A stretch of 64,000 nucleotides of DNA from Acidovorax kalamii (GTDB lineage: Bacteria; Pseudomonadota; Gammaproteobacteria; Burkholderiales; Burkholderiaceae_C). The translations under genes were made by a program, and so were the position numbers. The DNA lies in the NCBI RefSeq assembly GCF_002245625.1, contig NZ_NOIG01000015.1:58612-122611 (forward strand), in the 5' to 3' direction. The notes beneath the pieces were generated by a model. The model did not search any database. It worked only from the letters and a program-made list of their open reading frames with translations, and was not told where the DNA came from. This document shows positions 38,085 through 45,728 of this stretch, one piece after another (positions within the stretch are counted from its first letter, which is position 1; the number at the start of each line of letters is the position of its first letter).

Positions 38085-38975
38085 ATGCCCGCTGCCCCCC
38101 GCCTCAAGATCGGCCTGTCGGCCTGTTTCCAGCACGCCGACCCCACCCGCCCGCTGTTCACCAACAAGACGCTGCAGTATGTGGAGCAATCCATCGCGCA
38201 CTGGATCATGTCGTCCGGCGCCATCGTGGTGATGGTGCCCTGCCCCACCGGCGAAACGGCGCGCGGCGATGTGACGCTGCAGCACTATGCCGAGTGGCTC
38301 GATGGCGTGGTGATGCACGGCGGCGCCGATGTGTGGCCCGGCAACTATGGTGAGGAGCCCCTGCGCGAAGAGTGGGTGGGTGACCGCGTGCGCGACATCT
38401 ACGACCTGGCCCTGGTCAAGGCCTTTGCCGAAGTGGGCAAGCCCATCTTTGGCGTGTGCCGGGGCCTGCAGCTCATCAACGTGGCCTTTGGCGGCGCGCT
38501 GTACCAGGACATCGAGACCCAGCACCCGGGCGCGCTGCAGCACCGCAACGCCACCACCTACGACCAGCATTTCCACGACATCCAGATCGTGCCCGGCTCA
38601 CGCTTGGCCCAGCTCTACCCCGACGCACCCCGCGCGCGCGTGAACAGCATTCACCACCAGGGCATCAAGCGCCTGGCCCCCGAGTTCGAGGTCGAGGCCC
38701 TGAGCGAGCCCGATGGCGTGCCCGAGGCCATCCGCCTCAAGCCTGCGCCCGGGCGCGGCTACATTGCGGCCACGCAGTGGCACCCGGAGTTCCACAAACA
38801 GGGCTCGGACACGCTGGACGACACGGCCATCCTGCAGGACTTTCTGGCGGCGTGCGTGGAGGCACGCAAGCACCCGGTACGGCCGGGTAAGCCGGTGGGG
38901 TTGCGGGACCGGGCAACGCGGCTGTTGCGCGGCGCGCTGCGCAGGGACAGGGCCGAGGAGAAAAACAATCCGTAG
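38085..38975 (+). CDS. Gamma-glutamyl-gamma-aminobutyrate hydrolase family protein
   Basis: A 296-residue class I glutamine-amidotransferase-like hydrolase of the PuuD family. The nucleophile elbow is GVCRGLQLIN; the catalytic His and Glu are in WHPEFH; MHGGADVWPGNYGEEP is the oxyanion region. PuuD releases GABA from gamma-glutamyl-GABA in putrescine breakdown; related enzymes act on other gamma-glutamyl amides. No other puu gene is present. The Arg-rich C-terminal 30 residues are unusual. The ATG at 38085 is chosen because the fold starts at LKIGLSACFQ. Confidence 0.88.
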   Translation: MPAAPRLKIGLSACFQHADPTRPLFTNKTLQYVEQSIAHWIMSSGAIVVMVPCPTGETARGDVTLQHYAEWLDGVVMHGGADVWPGNYGEEPLREEWVGDRVRDIYDLALVKAFAEVGKPIFGVCRGLQLINVAFGGALYQDIETQHPGALQHRNATTYDQHFHDIQIVPGSRLAQLYPDAPRARVNSIHHQGIKRLAPEFEVEALSEPDGVPEAIRLKPAPGRGYIAATQWHPEFHKQGSDTLDDTAILQDFLAACVEARKHPVRPGKPVGLRDRATRLLRGALRRDRAEEKNNP

Positions 38976-39004
38976 CTCTGCTGACTAGATCAACTGCAAA
39001 TGCC

Positions 39005-39033
39005 TTGCATCGATCCAAAACAGCGTCTAGGAT
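39005..39033 (+). promoter_or_regulatory. Sigma-70-type promoter for the mini-gene operon
   Basis: TTGCAT (39005-39010), a 17-base spacer and TAGGAT (39028-39033). It is 33 bases before the ATG of the first small ORF. Confidence 0.55.
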
Positions 39034-39066
39034 GCGGGCAGTCAAGTCTTCGGTGCCGTGGCGACC

Positions 39067-39177
39067 ATGCCAATCACGGGGGGCCTCTTCAGCACGTGTC
39101 TGGTGATCATTGCCGCCTTTTTTATGGTGTTCGATCTCTCCCTGGAGATCAATCAGAAATCAAAGGAGGAAAAATGA
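39067..39177 (+). CDS. Small membrane protein, 36 residues
   Basis: An open frame of 36 codons: MPITGG, a hydrophobic stretch (about 7-24, LFSTCLVIIAAFFMVFDL) and a charged tail EINQKSKEEK. It looks like a single-span membrane microprotein with a positively/negatively charged cytoplasmic end. A -35/-10 promoter lies 33 bases upstream. Its stop overlaps the next ATG (ATGA), and that next start has AAAGGAGG directly upstream inside this frame, which suggests translational coupling. No family is recognised. The absence of an upstream Shine-Dalgarno of its own is a weakness. Confidence 0.5.
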   Translation: MPITGGLFSTCLVIIAAFFMVFDLSLEINQKSKEEK

Positions 39178-39263
39178 AAGTCAAATTCAAGCTGCAAAGC
39201 AATCGAAAGGGCGCGGGGATTCTGGGGGTATGCGCACTGGACACTGCATGGAGGTCACTGTGA
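39174..39263 (+). CDS. Small basic protein, 29 residues
   Basis: MKVKFKLQSNRKGAG, then ILGVCALDTAWRSL: a basic N-terminus followed by a mildly hydrophobic end. The ATG has a near-perfect Shine-Dalgarno (AAAGGAGG, seven bases or fewer upstream), the best ribosome site I noticed in this window. It overlaps the preceding membrane ORF by four bases. The stop overlaps a third start (TGATG at 39261-39265) that opens a five-codon frame to 39280 with its own GGAGG. A perfect terminator follows at 39312. The function is unknown. Confidence 0.55.
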   Translation: MKVKFKLQSNRKGAGILGVCALDTAWRSL

Positions 39264-39311
39264 TGAACTGGTTGTCTTAGGTCCAAAGAGAGCCCGCCCC
39301 CACCAACAATA

Positions 39312-39340
39312 GAAAACGCCCCTTTCAAAGGGGCGTTTTC
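39312..39340. terminator. Terminator, probably bidirectional
   Basis: GAAAACGCCCCTTT and AAAGGGGCGTTTTC form a perfect 14-bp stem with one central base. It can serve both the mini-gene operon (plus) and the LysR gene ending at 39423 (minus). Confidence 0.88.
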
Positions 39341-39422
39341 GCTTTTCGCCAATCTATCTGTTGAGACCCGCTGTATTGGCGACCCAAGTCGGGCCAGACG
39401 GAACCCGATGCAATTGGACAAT

Positions 39423-40349
39423 CTACTTTCGGTTTGCGTCACATCGCAGCGTTAACACCGGCCCCACCACTCCCTCCACCTCCCCCCGCAGCCACCGGTG
39501 CGCCGCATCCTGCTGGTACCGCACATGCCAGATCAAATACATCGGCATGGCCGGGCACACCACCGGCACGGGCGCACTGGCCAGACCTGCCAAGGCCGTG
39601 CGGGCCAGCAGCGAGGGCGCGGTGGTGAGCAGCGCCGTGCCGCGCACAAAGGCTGGTAGCGCCGCAAAACCCGGCACGCGCACCGCAAAGCGGCGGCGCA
39701 CGCCACGGGCCAGCAGCTGGCGGTCCAAGTCCAACCCCCGGTGCGCCTCGTAGGCCACAGTGGTGTGGTCGGCGGCCAGGTAGTCGGCCTCGGTGGCGGG
39801 GGCGCTGCGCACGCTGGCGTCGTAGAACACGCGGTACTGGTCTTCAAACAAACGCTTTTGCACGATGTCCGTGCCATCGGGCGGACGGGGGCTGATGACC
39901 AGTTGGCACGCGTCAGACCGCAGCAGCTCCGCGCTGGGCGCGCCGCTGGGCAAGATACGCAGCGTGACGCCCGGCGCTGCGGTGCGCAGGCGCATGGCCA
40001 GTGCGGGCAACAGCAAATCACGCTGAAAGTCGTTCGCCGCAATCGTCAGCTCGGTCTGCCACGCGGCAGGATCAAACTCGGCCCCTTGGGCAAAGAGCTG
40101 CATCTGGTGCAGCATGTCGCGCGCGGGCTGGGCCAGCGCTTCGGCCCGTGCGGTGGGCACGATGCCGCGCCCGCGCTTCACAAACAGCGGGTCGCCGGTA
40201 ATGGCGCGCAGCTTGTCGAGCAGGTGGCTCACGGCCGACTGGGTGACGCCCAGGCGATCAGCCGCCGCCGTGATGCTGCCCGTCTCCAGCACGGCCAGCA
40301 GCAGCTTGAGCAGGTGGCCGTCCAGCGCTGATCCATCGAAATTGCTCAT
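39423..40349 (-). CDS. LysR-family regulator next to the second extradiol dioxygenase
   Basis: A 308-residue LysR-type regulator with HTH at residues 15-60 (LETGSITAAADRLGVTQSAV) and an effector-binding domain from about 95. It is transcribed away from the LigAB-like pair that begins 86 bases from it, so it is the likely local regulator. Alternative upstream starts at 40376 and 40391 exist. The effector is unknown, probably an aromatic acid. Confidence 0.88.
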   Translation of the reverse strand: MSNFDGSALDGHLLKLLLAVLETGSITAAADRLGVTQSAVSHLLDKLRAITGDPLFVKRGRGIVPTARAEALAQPARDMLHQMQLFAQGAEFDPAAWQTELTIAANDFQRDLLLPALAMRLRTAAPGVTLRILPSGAPSAELLRSDACQLVISPRPPDGTDIVQKRLFEDQYRVFYDASVRSAPATEADYLAADHTTVAYEAHRGLDLDRQLLARGVRRRFAVRVPGFAALPAFVRGTALLTTAPSLLARTALAGLASAPVPVVCPAMPMYLIWHVRYQQDAAHRWLRGEVEGVVGPVLTLRCDANRK

Positions 40350-40434
40350 GCATTCGATGATGTTTTCAGGCTTCATCTTTGGCAATGGCATCGCGACACT
40401 GCGGGCTGACTTACATCAAGCCCCGGAGACTTCC

Positions 40435-40782
40435 ATGCCTTCCCCACTGCCCCCGATCCCCGGCACCACGCCGTTCGATGGCGACCAGGCCCGCAAGGGC
40501 TATGCGCTGAACAAGATGTGCTTTTCGTTCAACGACGAGGCCAATCGCAAGGCCTTTCTGGCCGACGAAGAGGCGTACATGCGCAAGTACGGCCTGAACG
40601 AGCAGCAGGCCGCCGCCATCCGCGCCAAGAACGTGCTGCAGCTGATTGCCGCAGGTGGCAACGCCTACTACCTGGCCAAGTTTGCTGGCATCTTCAAGCT
40701 GGACATGCAGGACATCGGCGCACAGCAGACGGGCATGACCAAGGACGAATTCAAAGCCATGCTGGTCGCAGCGGGCAAATAA
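40435..40782 (+). CDS. LigA-type small subunit of an extradiol dioxygenase
   Basis: A 115-residue LigA-domain protein (GTTPFDGDQARKGYALNKMC, NEQQAAAIRAKNVLQLIAAG, GNAYYLAKFAGIF). It is shorter than PmdA and aligns over its central part. GGAGAC is at the right distance from the ATG at 40435. The catalytic partner begins 11 bases downstream. The substrate could be protocatechuate, gallate or a methylated derivative. Confidence 0.9.
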   Translation: MPSPLPPIPGTTPFDGDQARKGYALNKMCFSFNDEANRKAFLADEEAYMRKYGLNEQQAAAIRAKNVLQLIAAGGNAYYLAKFAGIFKLDMQDIGAQQTGMTKDEFKAMLVAAGK

Positions 40783-40793
40783 GGAGACATCAC

Positions 40794-41639
40794 ATGGCAC
40801 AACTCATCGGCGGCCTCGGCACCTCGCACATTCCGGCCATTGGCAACGCCATCCACAAGGGCCTGCAAAACGAGCCGTACTGGAAGCCCTTCTTCGACGG
40901 CTTTCCGCCCATCCGCCAGTGGCTGAGTGAGAAGCAGCCCGACGTGGTGGTGATGTTCTACAACGACCACGGCCTGAACTTCTTCCTCGACAAGATGCCG
41001 ACCTTTGCCGTGGGCGCTGCGGCCGAATACAACAACGCGGACGAGGGCTGGGGCATCCCCACGCTGCCGCCGTTCAAAGGCGAGGTGGACTTGTCGTGGC
41101 ACCTCATCAACACGCTGATCGAGCAAGAGTTTGACGTGACCACCTGCCAGGAGATGCTGGTGGACCACGCCTGCACGCTGCCGCTCAAGCTCTTCTGGCC
41201 CGGGGGCGATTGCCCCGTGACGGTGGTGCCGGTGTGCATCAACACCGTGCAGTTCCCGCTGCCGTCGGCCAGGCGCTGCTACGCGCTGGGCAAGGCCGTG
41301 GGACAGGCCATCCAGAGCTGGGACAGCGACAAGAAGGTGGCGGTGATTGCGTCGGGCGGCCTTTCGCACCAGCTTGACGGCGAACGCGCAGGCTTCATCA
41401 ACAAGGCGTTTGACCTGCAGTTCATCGAGAGCCTGACCACCAACCCCGAGTGGGCCACGCAGTTCAGCGTGCACGAGCTGGTGGAAAAGACCGGCACCCA
41501 GGGCGTGGAGCTGCTGATGTGGCTGGCCATGCGCGGGGCGCTGGCCACCGCCAGCGCGGGCGTGCGACGGGTGCACAGCAACTACCACATCCCGATCTCG
41601 AACACGGCGACGGCCGTGATGGCGCTGGAAACAGTCTGA
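40794..41639 (+). CDS. LigB-type catalytic subunit of an extradiol dioxygenase
   Basis: A 281-residue class III extradiol dioxygenase. Iron ligands by alignment are His12 (GTSHIPAIG), His59 (YNDHGLNFF) and Glu239 (GVELLMW), and the catalytic His192 is in GGLSHQLDG. It is clearly distinct from PmdB of the same window in the substrate-contact regions (for example GWGIPTLPPFKGEV). AAGGAGAC precedes the ATG. With the small subunit and LysR it forms a free-standing ring-cleavage module that lacks downstream pathway genes, so its product probably enters the pmd pathway or a related one. The substrate remains open. Confidence 0.92.
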   Translation: MAQLIGGLGTSHIPAIGNAIHKGLQNEPYWKPFFDGFPPIRQWLSEKQPDVVVMFYNDHGLNFFLDKMPTFAVGAAAEYNNADEGWGIPTLPPFKGEVDLSWHLINTLIEQEFDVTTCQEMLVDHACTLPLKLFWPGGDCPVTVVPVCINTVQFPLPSARRCYALGKAVGQAIQSWDSDKKVAVIASGGLSHQLDGERAGFINKAFDLQFIESLTTNPEWATQFSVHELVEKTGTQGVELLMWLAMRGALATASAGVRRVHSNYHIPISNTATAVMALETV

Positions 41640-41650
41640 CCTCGTCAAGT

Positions 41651-41710
41651 TCAAGCATTTTTGGCTGCCTGCGCCCATCCATCATGCGCAAGCAGCTATC
41701 AATTCAGGAG
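41651..41710 (-). repeat. ATAGCT-type dispersed repeat
   Basis: On the minus strand it reads AATTGATAGCTGCTTGCGCA, GATGGATGGGCGC, GCAGCCAAAAATGCTTG. It is in the gap between the dioxygenase and the radical SAM gene. Confidence 0.8.
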
Positions 41711-41759
41711 TATTGACCTCTCCCAGCTTTCCCACAGACTGGCATCAGGCATTGTGTTT

Positions 41760-41788
41760 ACTGTAAATTCACCCAGTGAATTTACAGT
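41760..41788. promoter_or_regulatory. Perfect 13-bp palindrome over the radical SAM start codon
   Basis: Arms ACTGTAAATTCAC (41760-41772) and its exact complement (41776-41788) flank a 3-base spacer. The second arm includes the GTG start codon. No Shine-Dalgarno is visible, so the mRNA may be leaderless and this may be a repressor operator. It does not fit the 16-bp LexA pattern (CTGT-N8-ACAG). Confidence 0.75.
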
Positions 41789-43068
41789 CCAAACTCGCCA
41801 TCCTGGCCGATGCAGCCAAGTACGACGCCTCGTGTGCATCCAGCGGTGCTGCGCCGCGCAACTCAGTGGGCGGGCGCGGCATGGGCTCCACCGAGGGCAT
41901 GGGTATCTGCCACAGCTACGCGCCCGACGGGCGCTGCATCTCGCTGCTCAAGATTCTGCTCACCAACTTCTGCCAGTACGACTGCCTGTACTGCGTGAAC
42001 CGCGTCACCAGCAACGTGCCCCGCGCACGCTTCACGGTCGATGAGGTAGTGCAGCTCACGCTCGACTTTTACCGCCGCAATTGCATCGAGGGGCTGTTCC
42101 TGTCCAGCGGCATCATCCAGAGCCCCGACTACACCATGGAGCAGGTGGTGGAAGTGGCCCGCGTGCTGCGCGAGGAGCACGACTTTCGCGGCTACATCCA
42201 CCTCAAAACCATTCCCGACGCGTCGCCCGAACTGATGCAGCGCGCTGGCCGCTATGCCGACCGCCTGTCCATCAACATCGAGCTGCCCACGGCCGAGGGC
42301 CTCACCGCCCTGGCGCCGGAGAAAAACAGCGCCGCCATCGACCGGTCCATGGCCCGCATGGCGGTGCACATTGGCGAATCGCGTGCGGCGCGCAAGGAGC
42401 AAGCCGCGCAGGCCATCGTGTCCATGCCGCAGTCGCGCACCACGCGCCGGGCCAGCGCGCCGCTGTTTGCGCCCGGCGGGCAAAGCACGCAGATGATCGT
42501 GGGGGCAGATGCCACGGACGACCGCACCATCCTGGCGACCAGCGCGCGGCTGTACGGCGTGCACCGGCTGCGGCGCGTGTACTACTCGGCCTTCAGCCCC
42601 ATCCCCGATGCGGCACGCGCCCTGCCGCTGGCTGCGCCGCCCACGGTGCGCGAGCACCGGCTGTACCAGGCCGACTGGCTGATGCGCTTCTATGGCTTCA
42701 CGCACGACGAGATCGTGCCGCCCAGCCAAGGCGCCCCCGGAGGTATGGTGGGCATGCTCGCGCTGGACATGGACCCCAAGCTGGCCTGGGCGCTGGCGCA
42801 CCGCGAGCGCTTTCCGGTCAACCTCAACACCGCCCCGCGCGAGCTGCTGCTGCGCGTGCCCGGCTTTGGCGTGCAGACGGTGGAGCGCCTGCTGGCCGCC
42901 CGCCACGTGCGCCGCCTGCGGCATGCCGACCTGGCTCGGCTGCATGTGCCGCTCAAGAAAGTGCTGCCGTTTGTGGAGGCGGCCGATTACCGCCCCGGCC
43001 GTGCGCTGGACGCTGCCGACCTCGCCGCGCAGCTGGCGCCGCCGCCGGTGCAGCGCAGCCTGTTCTGA
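41776..43068 (+). CDS. Radical SAM protein of the putative DNA modification/repair family
   Basis: A 430-residue radical SAM enzyme. The [4Fe-4S] cluster is bound by Cys66, Cys70 and Cys73 (CQYDCLYC). The N-terminal block KLAILADAAKYDASCASSG and GICHSYAPDGRCISLLK match the family annotated as a putative DNA modification/repair radical SAM protein (TIGR03916-like). A helix-hairpin-helix segment (NTAPRELLLRVPGFGV) near residue 355 is a DNA-binding type. GTG 41776 is taken as the start because the family begins at NLQSKLAIL. It is followed 15 bases later by a DUF4130 partner. No activity is established. Confidence 0.88.
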   Translation: MNLQSKLAILADAAKYDASCASSGAAPRNSVGGRGMGSTEGMGICHSYAPDGRCISLLKILLTNFCQYDCLYCVNRVTSNVPRARFTVDEVVQLTLDFYRRNCIEGLFLSSGIIQSPDYTMEQVVEVARVLREEHDFRGYIHLKTIPDASPELMQRAGRYADRLSINIELPTAEGLTALAPEKNSAAIDRSMARMAVHIGESRAARKEQAAQAIVSMPQSRTTRRASAPLFAPGGQSTQMIVGADATDDRTILATSARLYGVHRLRRVYYSAFSPIPDAARALPLAAPPTVREHRLYQADWLMRFYGFTHDEIVPPSQGAPGGMVGMLALDMDPKLAWALAHRERFPVNLNTAPRELLLRVPGFGVQTVERLLAARHVRRLRHADLARLHVPLKKVLPFVEAADYRPGRALDAADLAAQLAPPPVQRSLF

Positions 43069-43083
43069 GCTGGAGCGACCCGC

Positions 43084-43959
43084 ATGCAGCGCCACACCGT
43101 CACGCTGGACCACGCCACCGACTGGCCCGGTTTTCGCACCGCCGCACGCGCCCTGGTGCAAGCCAACGTGCCCCCGCAGGCGGTGGACTGGCGCAGCCCG
43201 GCGGATGCCGCGGAAGACCTGTTCGCGCCCGAGCCTGCAGCCAGCCACACCTTGCCCAGCCCGTCCCCCGATGCGCCGCCGCTGCGCGTACCCCCCGACT
43301 TTGTGCACCTGTGCGAGCAGCTCATCCTGCACCGCGACCCGGCCCGCTTTGCACTGATGTACCGCCTGCTGTGGCGCATGGCGCAAGGCGGCGCGGAGGC
43401 CGAAGCCGCGCGGCACGACCCGCTGGACGCGGACCGCATGCTGGCCCACCACATGGTCCGCGCCGTGGGGCGCGACAAACACAAGATGCACGCCTTTGTG
43501 CGCTTTCGGCCTGTGGTGGAGCCTGACGGCAACACCCTGCACATGGCCTGGTTCGAGCCCGACCACTACATCACCGTGGCCAACGCGGGCTTCTTCATCC
43601 GCCGCTTCACGCAGATGCGCTGGGCCATCCTCACGCCCGACGCCAGCGTGCGCTGGGACGGGCAGCAGCTGCACACCGGCCCGGGTGCGCAACGCAGCGA
43701 TGCACCGCCACCCGATGCGGGCGAGGCGCTGTGGCTCACCTACTACCGCCACATCTTCAACCCCGCACGGCTCAAGCTGAACATGATGAAAAAAGAGATG
43801 CCCACGCGCTATTGGCACAACCTGCCCGAAGCCGCGCTCATCACCGAGCTGGCGCAGACCGCGCACGAGCGCAGCGCGCAGATGGTGGCGGCCGAGCCCA
43901 CCACGCCACGCAAGGCGATTGCGCCCCTCAAGCGCCCGGCGCCGCAGGTGCTGCCGTAG
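43084..43959 (+). CDS. DUF4130 partner of the radical SAM protein
   Basis: A 291-residue protein of the DUF4130/TIGR03915 family. It has the family opening for a helical domain (about 75-130, HRDPARFALMYRLLWRMAQ), then HHMVRAVGRDKHKMHAFVRF, AWFEPDHYITVANAGFFIRRF and the C-terminal MMKKEMPTRYWHNLPEA. In other bacteria this domain is fused to a uracil-DNA glycosylase-like (UdgX) domain; here the C-terminus ends without it. The association with the radical SAM gene is a conserved two-gene unit. The 3' end overlaps the convergent PNPOx-like gene by 32 bases. Confidence 0.85.
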   Translation: MQRHTVTLDHATDWPGFRTAARALVQANVPPQAVDWRSPADAAEDLFAPEPAASHTLPSPSPDAPPLRVPPDFVHLCEQLILHRDPARFALMYRLLWRMAQGGAEAEAARHDPLDADRMLAHHMVRAVGRDKHKMHAFVRFRPVVEPDGNTLHMAWFEPDHYITVANAGFFIRRFTQMRWAILTPDASVRWDGQQLHTGPGAQRSDAPPPDAGEALWLTYYRHIFNPARLKLNMMKKEMPTRYWHNLPEAALITELAQTAHERSAQMVAAEPTTPRKAIAPLKRPAPQVLP

Positions 43960-44956
43960 CGGCCTGGCGCATCGCCTGGAACTGCGGCGCGGGCTGCGCC
44001 ACCGTCCACCGCCAGGGCAGTGCCTGTGCGCGCCACACCCCGCCCAGCACCTGCAGCCGCAGCACGCGCTGCGCGCCGGGCCAGGGCGCACGGTCGGCCT
44101 CGCTCCACAGCAGCTCGGCGCGCGCGGCCACGTGCAGCAGGCCGCCGTCTTCGTAGTCCACCCACAGCAGCCCGGCCAGCGGGTGCTGCGCGAGGTTGCC
44201 CAAGGTGTTGAAGAACAGGTTGCCAGGATAGTCGGGCAGCCACAGCTCCATGCCTTCTGCGGTGTGCTTCGCCTGCACAAAGCCGGGCTCGCCACCCCGG
44301 TGGGAGATGTCCACGCCCTCGCCTCGCTGCGCACCGGGCCGGGCGGCCGAGGCGCTGGCGATGAACAGCGTGTCGCTGCGCGCAATGAGGGCCAGCGCGT
44401 CGGCATCCAGCGCTGGGCCCAGCGCCTGCGCAGGCTGCGGTGGTGCGACGGCGGCGCGCAGGCCCGGCGCACGCGCCTGGATGTACTTGGGGCAGTTGCC
44501 AAAGCTCTGCGCCACCGTGATCGACAGGCCCTGCTGCGCCCCCCATCGCACCACATGGCCGTTCATGCGGTTGCGGCGGCGCGTGTGCGGCTCCAGCCCC
44601 AGCACGCCCACGGGCGCGCCAGTGCCGTGCGCGGCCAGCGCCGCCATCACCGGGTCGGCCGCGTCGATGGCGGCGCCCACATCCATGCGCTGCGCGTGGG
44701 GCGTGTGCACAAAGCCGGGCGGGCCCGCCAGCATGGTGGCCCAGGGCTGGCCCTGCGCGTCGATGGCACCCAGCAGCAGCGTGGGCAGCTTTTCGAACAG
44801 CTCGCGGTGCTGGTCGGGCATGTGGTCGCGCACCACCACCTCGCCCACGGCGGCCATGCGCTCGTGCACGCCAGCGCGGGCTTGCAGCGCCTGTTCACCG
44901 GCGTGCCAGGCGCTGGGGGCGGGTCCTTCGCTGCCGCCTGCGGGCAGGGCGGTCAT
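43928..44956 (-). CDS. Pyridoxamine 5'-phosphate oxidase-like FMN-binding protein
   Basis: A 342-residue protein made of two split-barrel halves of the PNPOx-like FMN-binding fold: PTLLLGAIDAQGQPWATMLAG and RMDVG near 60-100, RRRNRMNGHVV near 130, FGNCPKYIQ near 155, and a second half with SDTLFIASASA, GGEPGFVQ and NTLGNLAQHPLAGLLW. Such proteins reduce or bind flavins or small oxidants. It is directly downstream of a GST gene (four-base overlap), which suggests a detoxification pair. Confidence 0.85.
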   Translation of the reverse strand: MTALPAGGSEGPAPSAWHAGEQALQARAGVHERMAAVGEVVVRDHMPDQHRELFEKLPTLLLGAIDAQGQPWATMLAGPPGFVHTPHAQRMDVGAAIDAADPVMAALAAHGTGAPVGVLGLEPHTRRRNRMNGHVVRWGAQQGLSITVAQSFGNCPKYIQARAPGLRAAVAPPQPAQALGPALDADALALIARSDTLFIASASAARPGAQRGEGVDISHRGGEPGFVQAKHTAEGMELWLPDYPGNLFFNTLGNLAQHPLAGLLWVDYEDGGLLHVAARAELLWSEADRAPWPGAQRVLRLQVLGGVWRAQALPWRWTVAQPAPQFQAMRQAATAAPAAPGA

Positions 44957-45618
44957 ACGGCCTCCGCAGGCTGGGGAGTCAACCCGCTGAGGTGGTCCAG
45001 CAGCGGCACATAGCCGGGCAGCGCCTGCACGCGCGCCACCCAGGCGGCAATGCGCGGGTAGGCGGCAGGCAGAGGCAGGCCCGCCAGGTGCGCCTGCGAG
45101 GTGTAGCTGATCATCGCCACATCAGCCAGGCTGGGCGCAGCACCGCCCAGCAACCAGCCACGCCCCTGCAGCTCGGATTCCATGAAGTCCAGCAGCCGCC
45201 GGCCCTGGGCCTGCGCCACCTCGTTGATGGGCTTGCCGGTCAGCGTGGCAAAACGCGGCCCACCGATGCCCGGCGCCAGAAAGCCCGCCGCCAGACTGAA
45301 CCAGCGCTGCAGCTGCGCCTGGCCCACCGGGTCCTGCGGCATCCATGCGCTGCCGGGCGCGTAGCGCTGCACCAGGTAGACCAGGATGGCATTGCTGTCG
45401 CTCAGCACCACCTCGCCATCCACCAGCACGGGCACCTGGCCCAGCGGGTTCAGCGCGCGGTGCGCGGGCAACTGGTGCTCGCCCTGCAGCAGGTTCACCT
45501 CCACCAGCCGATACGGCAGGCCGAGCAGGGACAGCAGCAACTCCACGCGGTGGCAGTGGCCGGAGATGGCCGTGCGGTGCAGCGTGAGCGGGGCGGCAGG
45601 AAGGGGGGCGGATGTCAT
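44953..45618 (-). CDS. Glutathione S-transferase family protein
   Basis: A 221-residue GST. The thioredoxin-like N-domain (about 10-85) has LHRTAISGHCHRVELLLSLL, NPLGQVPVLVD and the gamma-Glu-binding LSDSNAILVYL. The helical C-domain has APSLADVAMISY. It is transcribed with the PNPOx-like gene and diverges from a LysR gene across about 110 bases, so that LysR is its probable regulator. Confidence 0.9.
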   Translation of the reverse strand: MTSAPLPAAPLTLHRTAISGHCHRVELLLSLLGLPYRLVEVNLLQGEHQLPAHRALNPLGQVPVLVDGEVVLSDSNAILVYLVQRYAPGSAWMPQDPVGQAQLQRWFSLAAGFLAPGIGGPRFATLTGKPINEVAQAQGRRLLDFMESELQGRGWLLGGAAPSLADVAMISYTSQAHLAGLPLPAAYPRIAAWVARVQALPGYVPLLDHLSGLTPQPAEAV

Positions 45619-45728
45619 GGGGCGAGTCCTTGTCAAAACGGCGTGGAAAGAAGGGCTCAACCTTATCTATTGCGCTCTACAGCGTGAATAGCGATAGTGC
45701 GTCTTTCAGAATTTCGCGAGACGCAACA

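Noticed and set aside
41760..41788. SOS (LexA) box before the radical SAM gene
   Set aside because: The beta/gamma LexA pattern needs CTGT and ACAG eight bases apart; here they are 19 apart, so I treat it as another operator.
41863..44556. An 897-codon minus-strand open frame across the radical SAM and DUF4130 genes
   Set aside because: It is out of frame with the recognised families, has no motifs, and crosses three well-supported genes.
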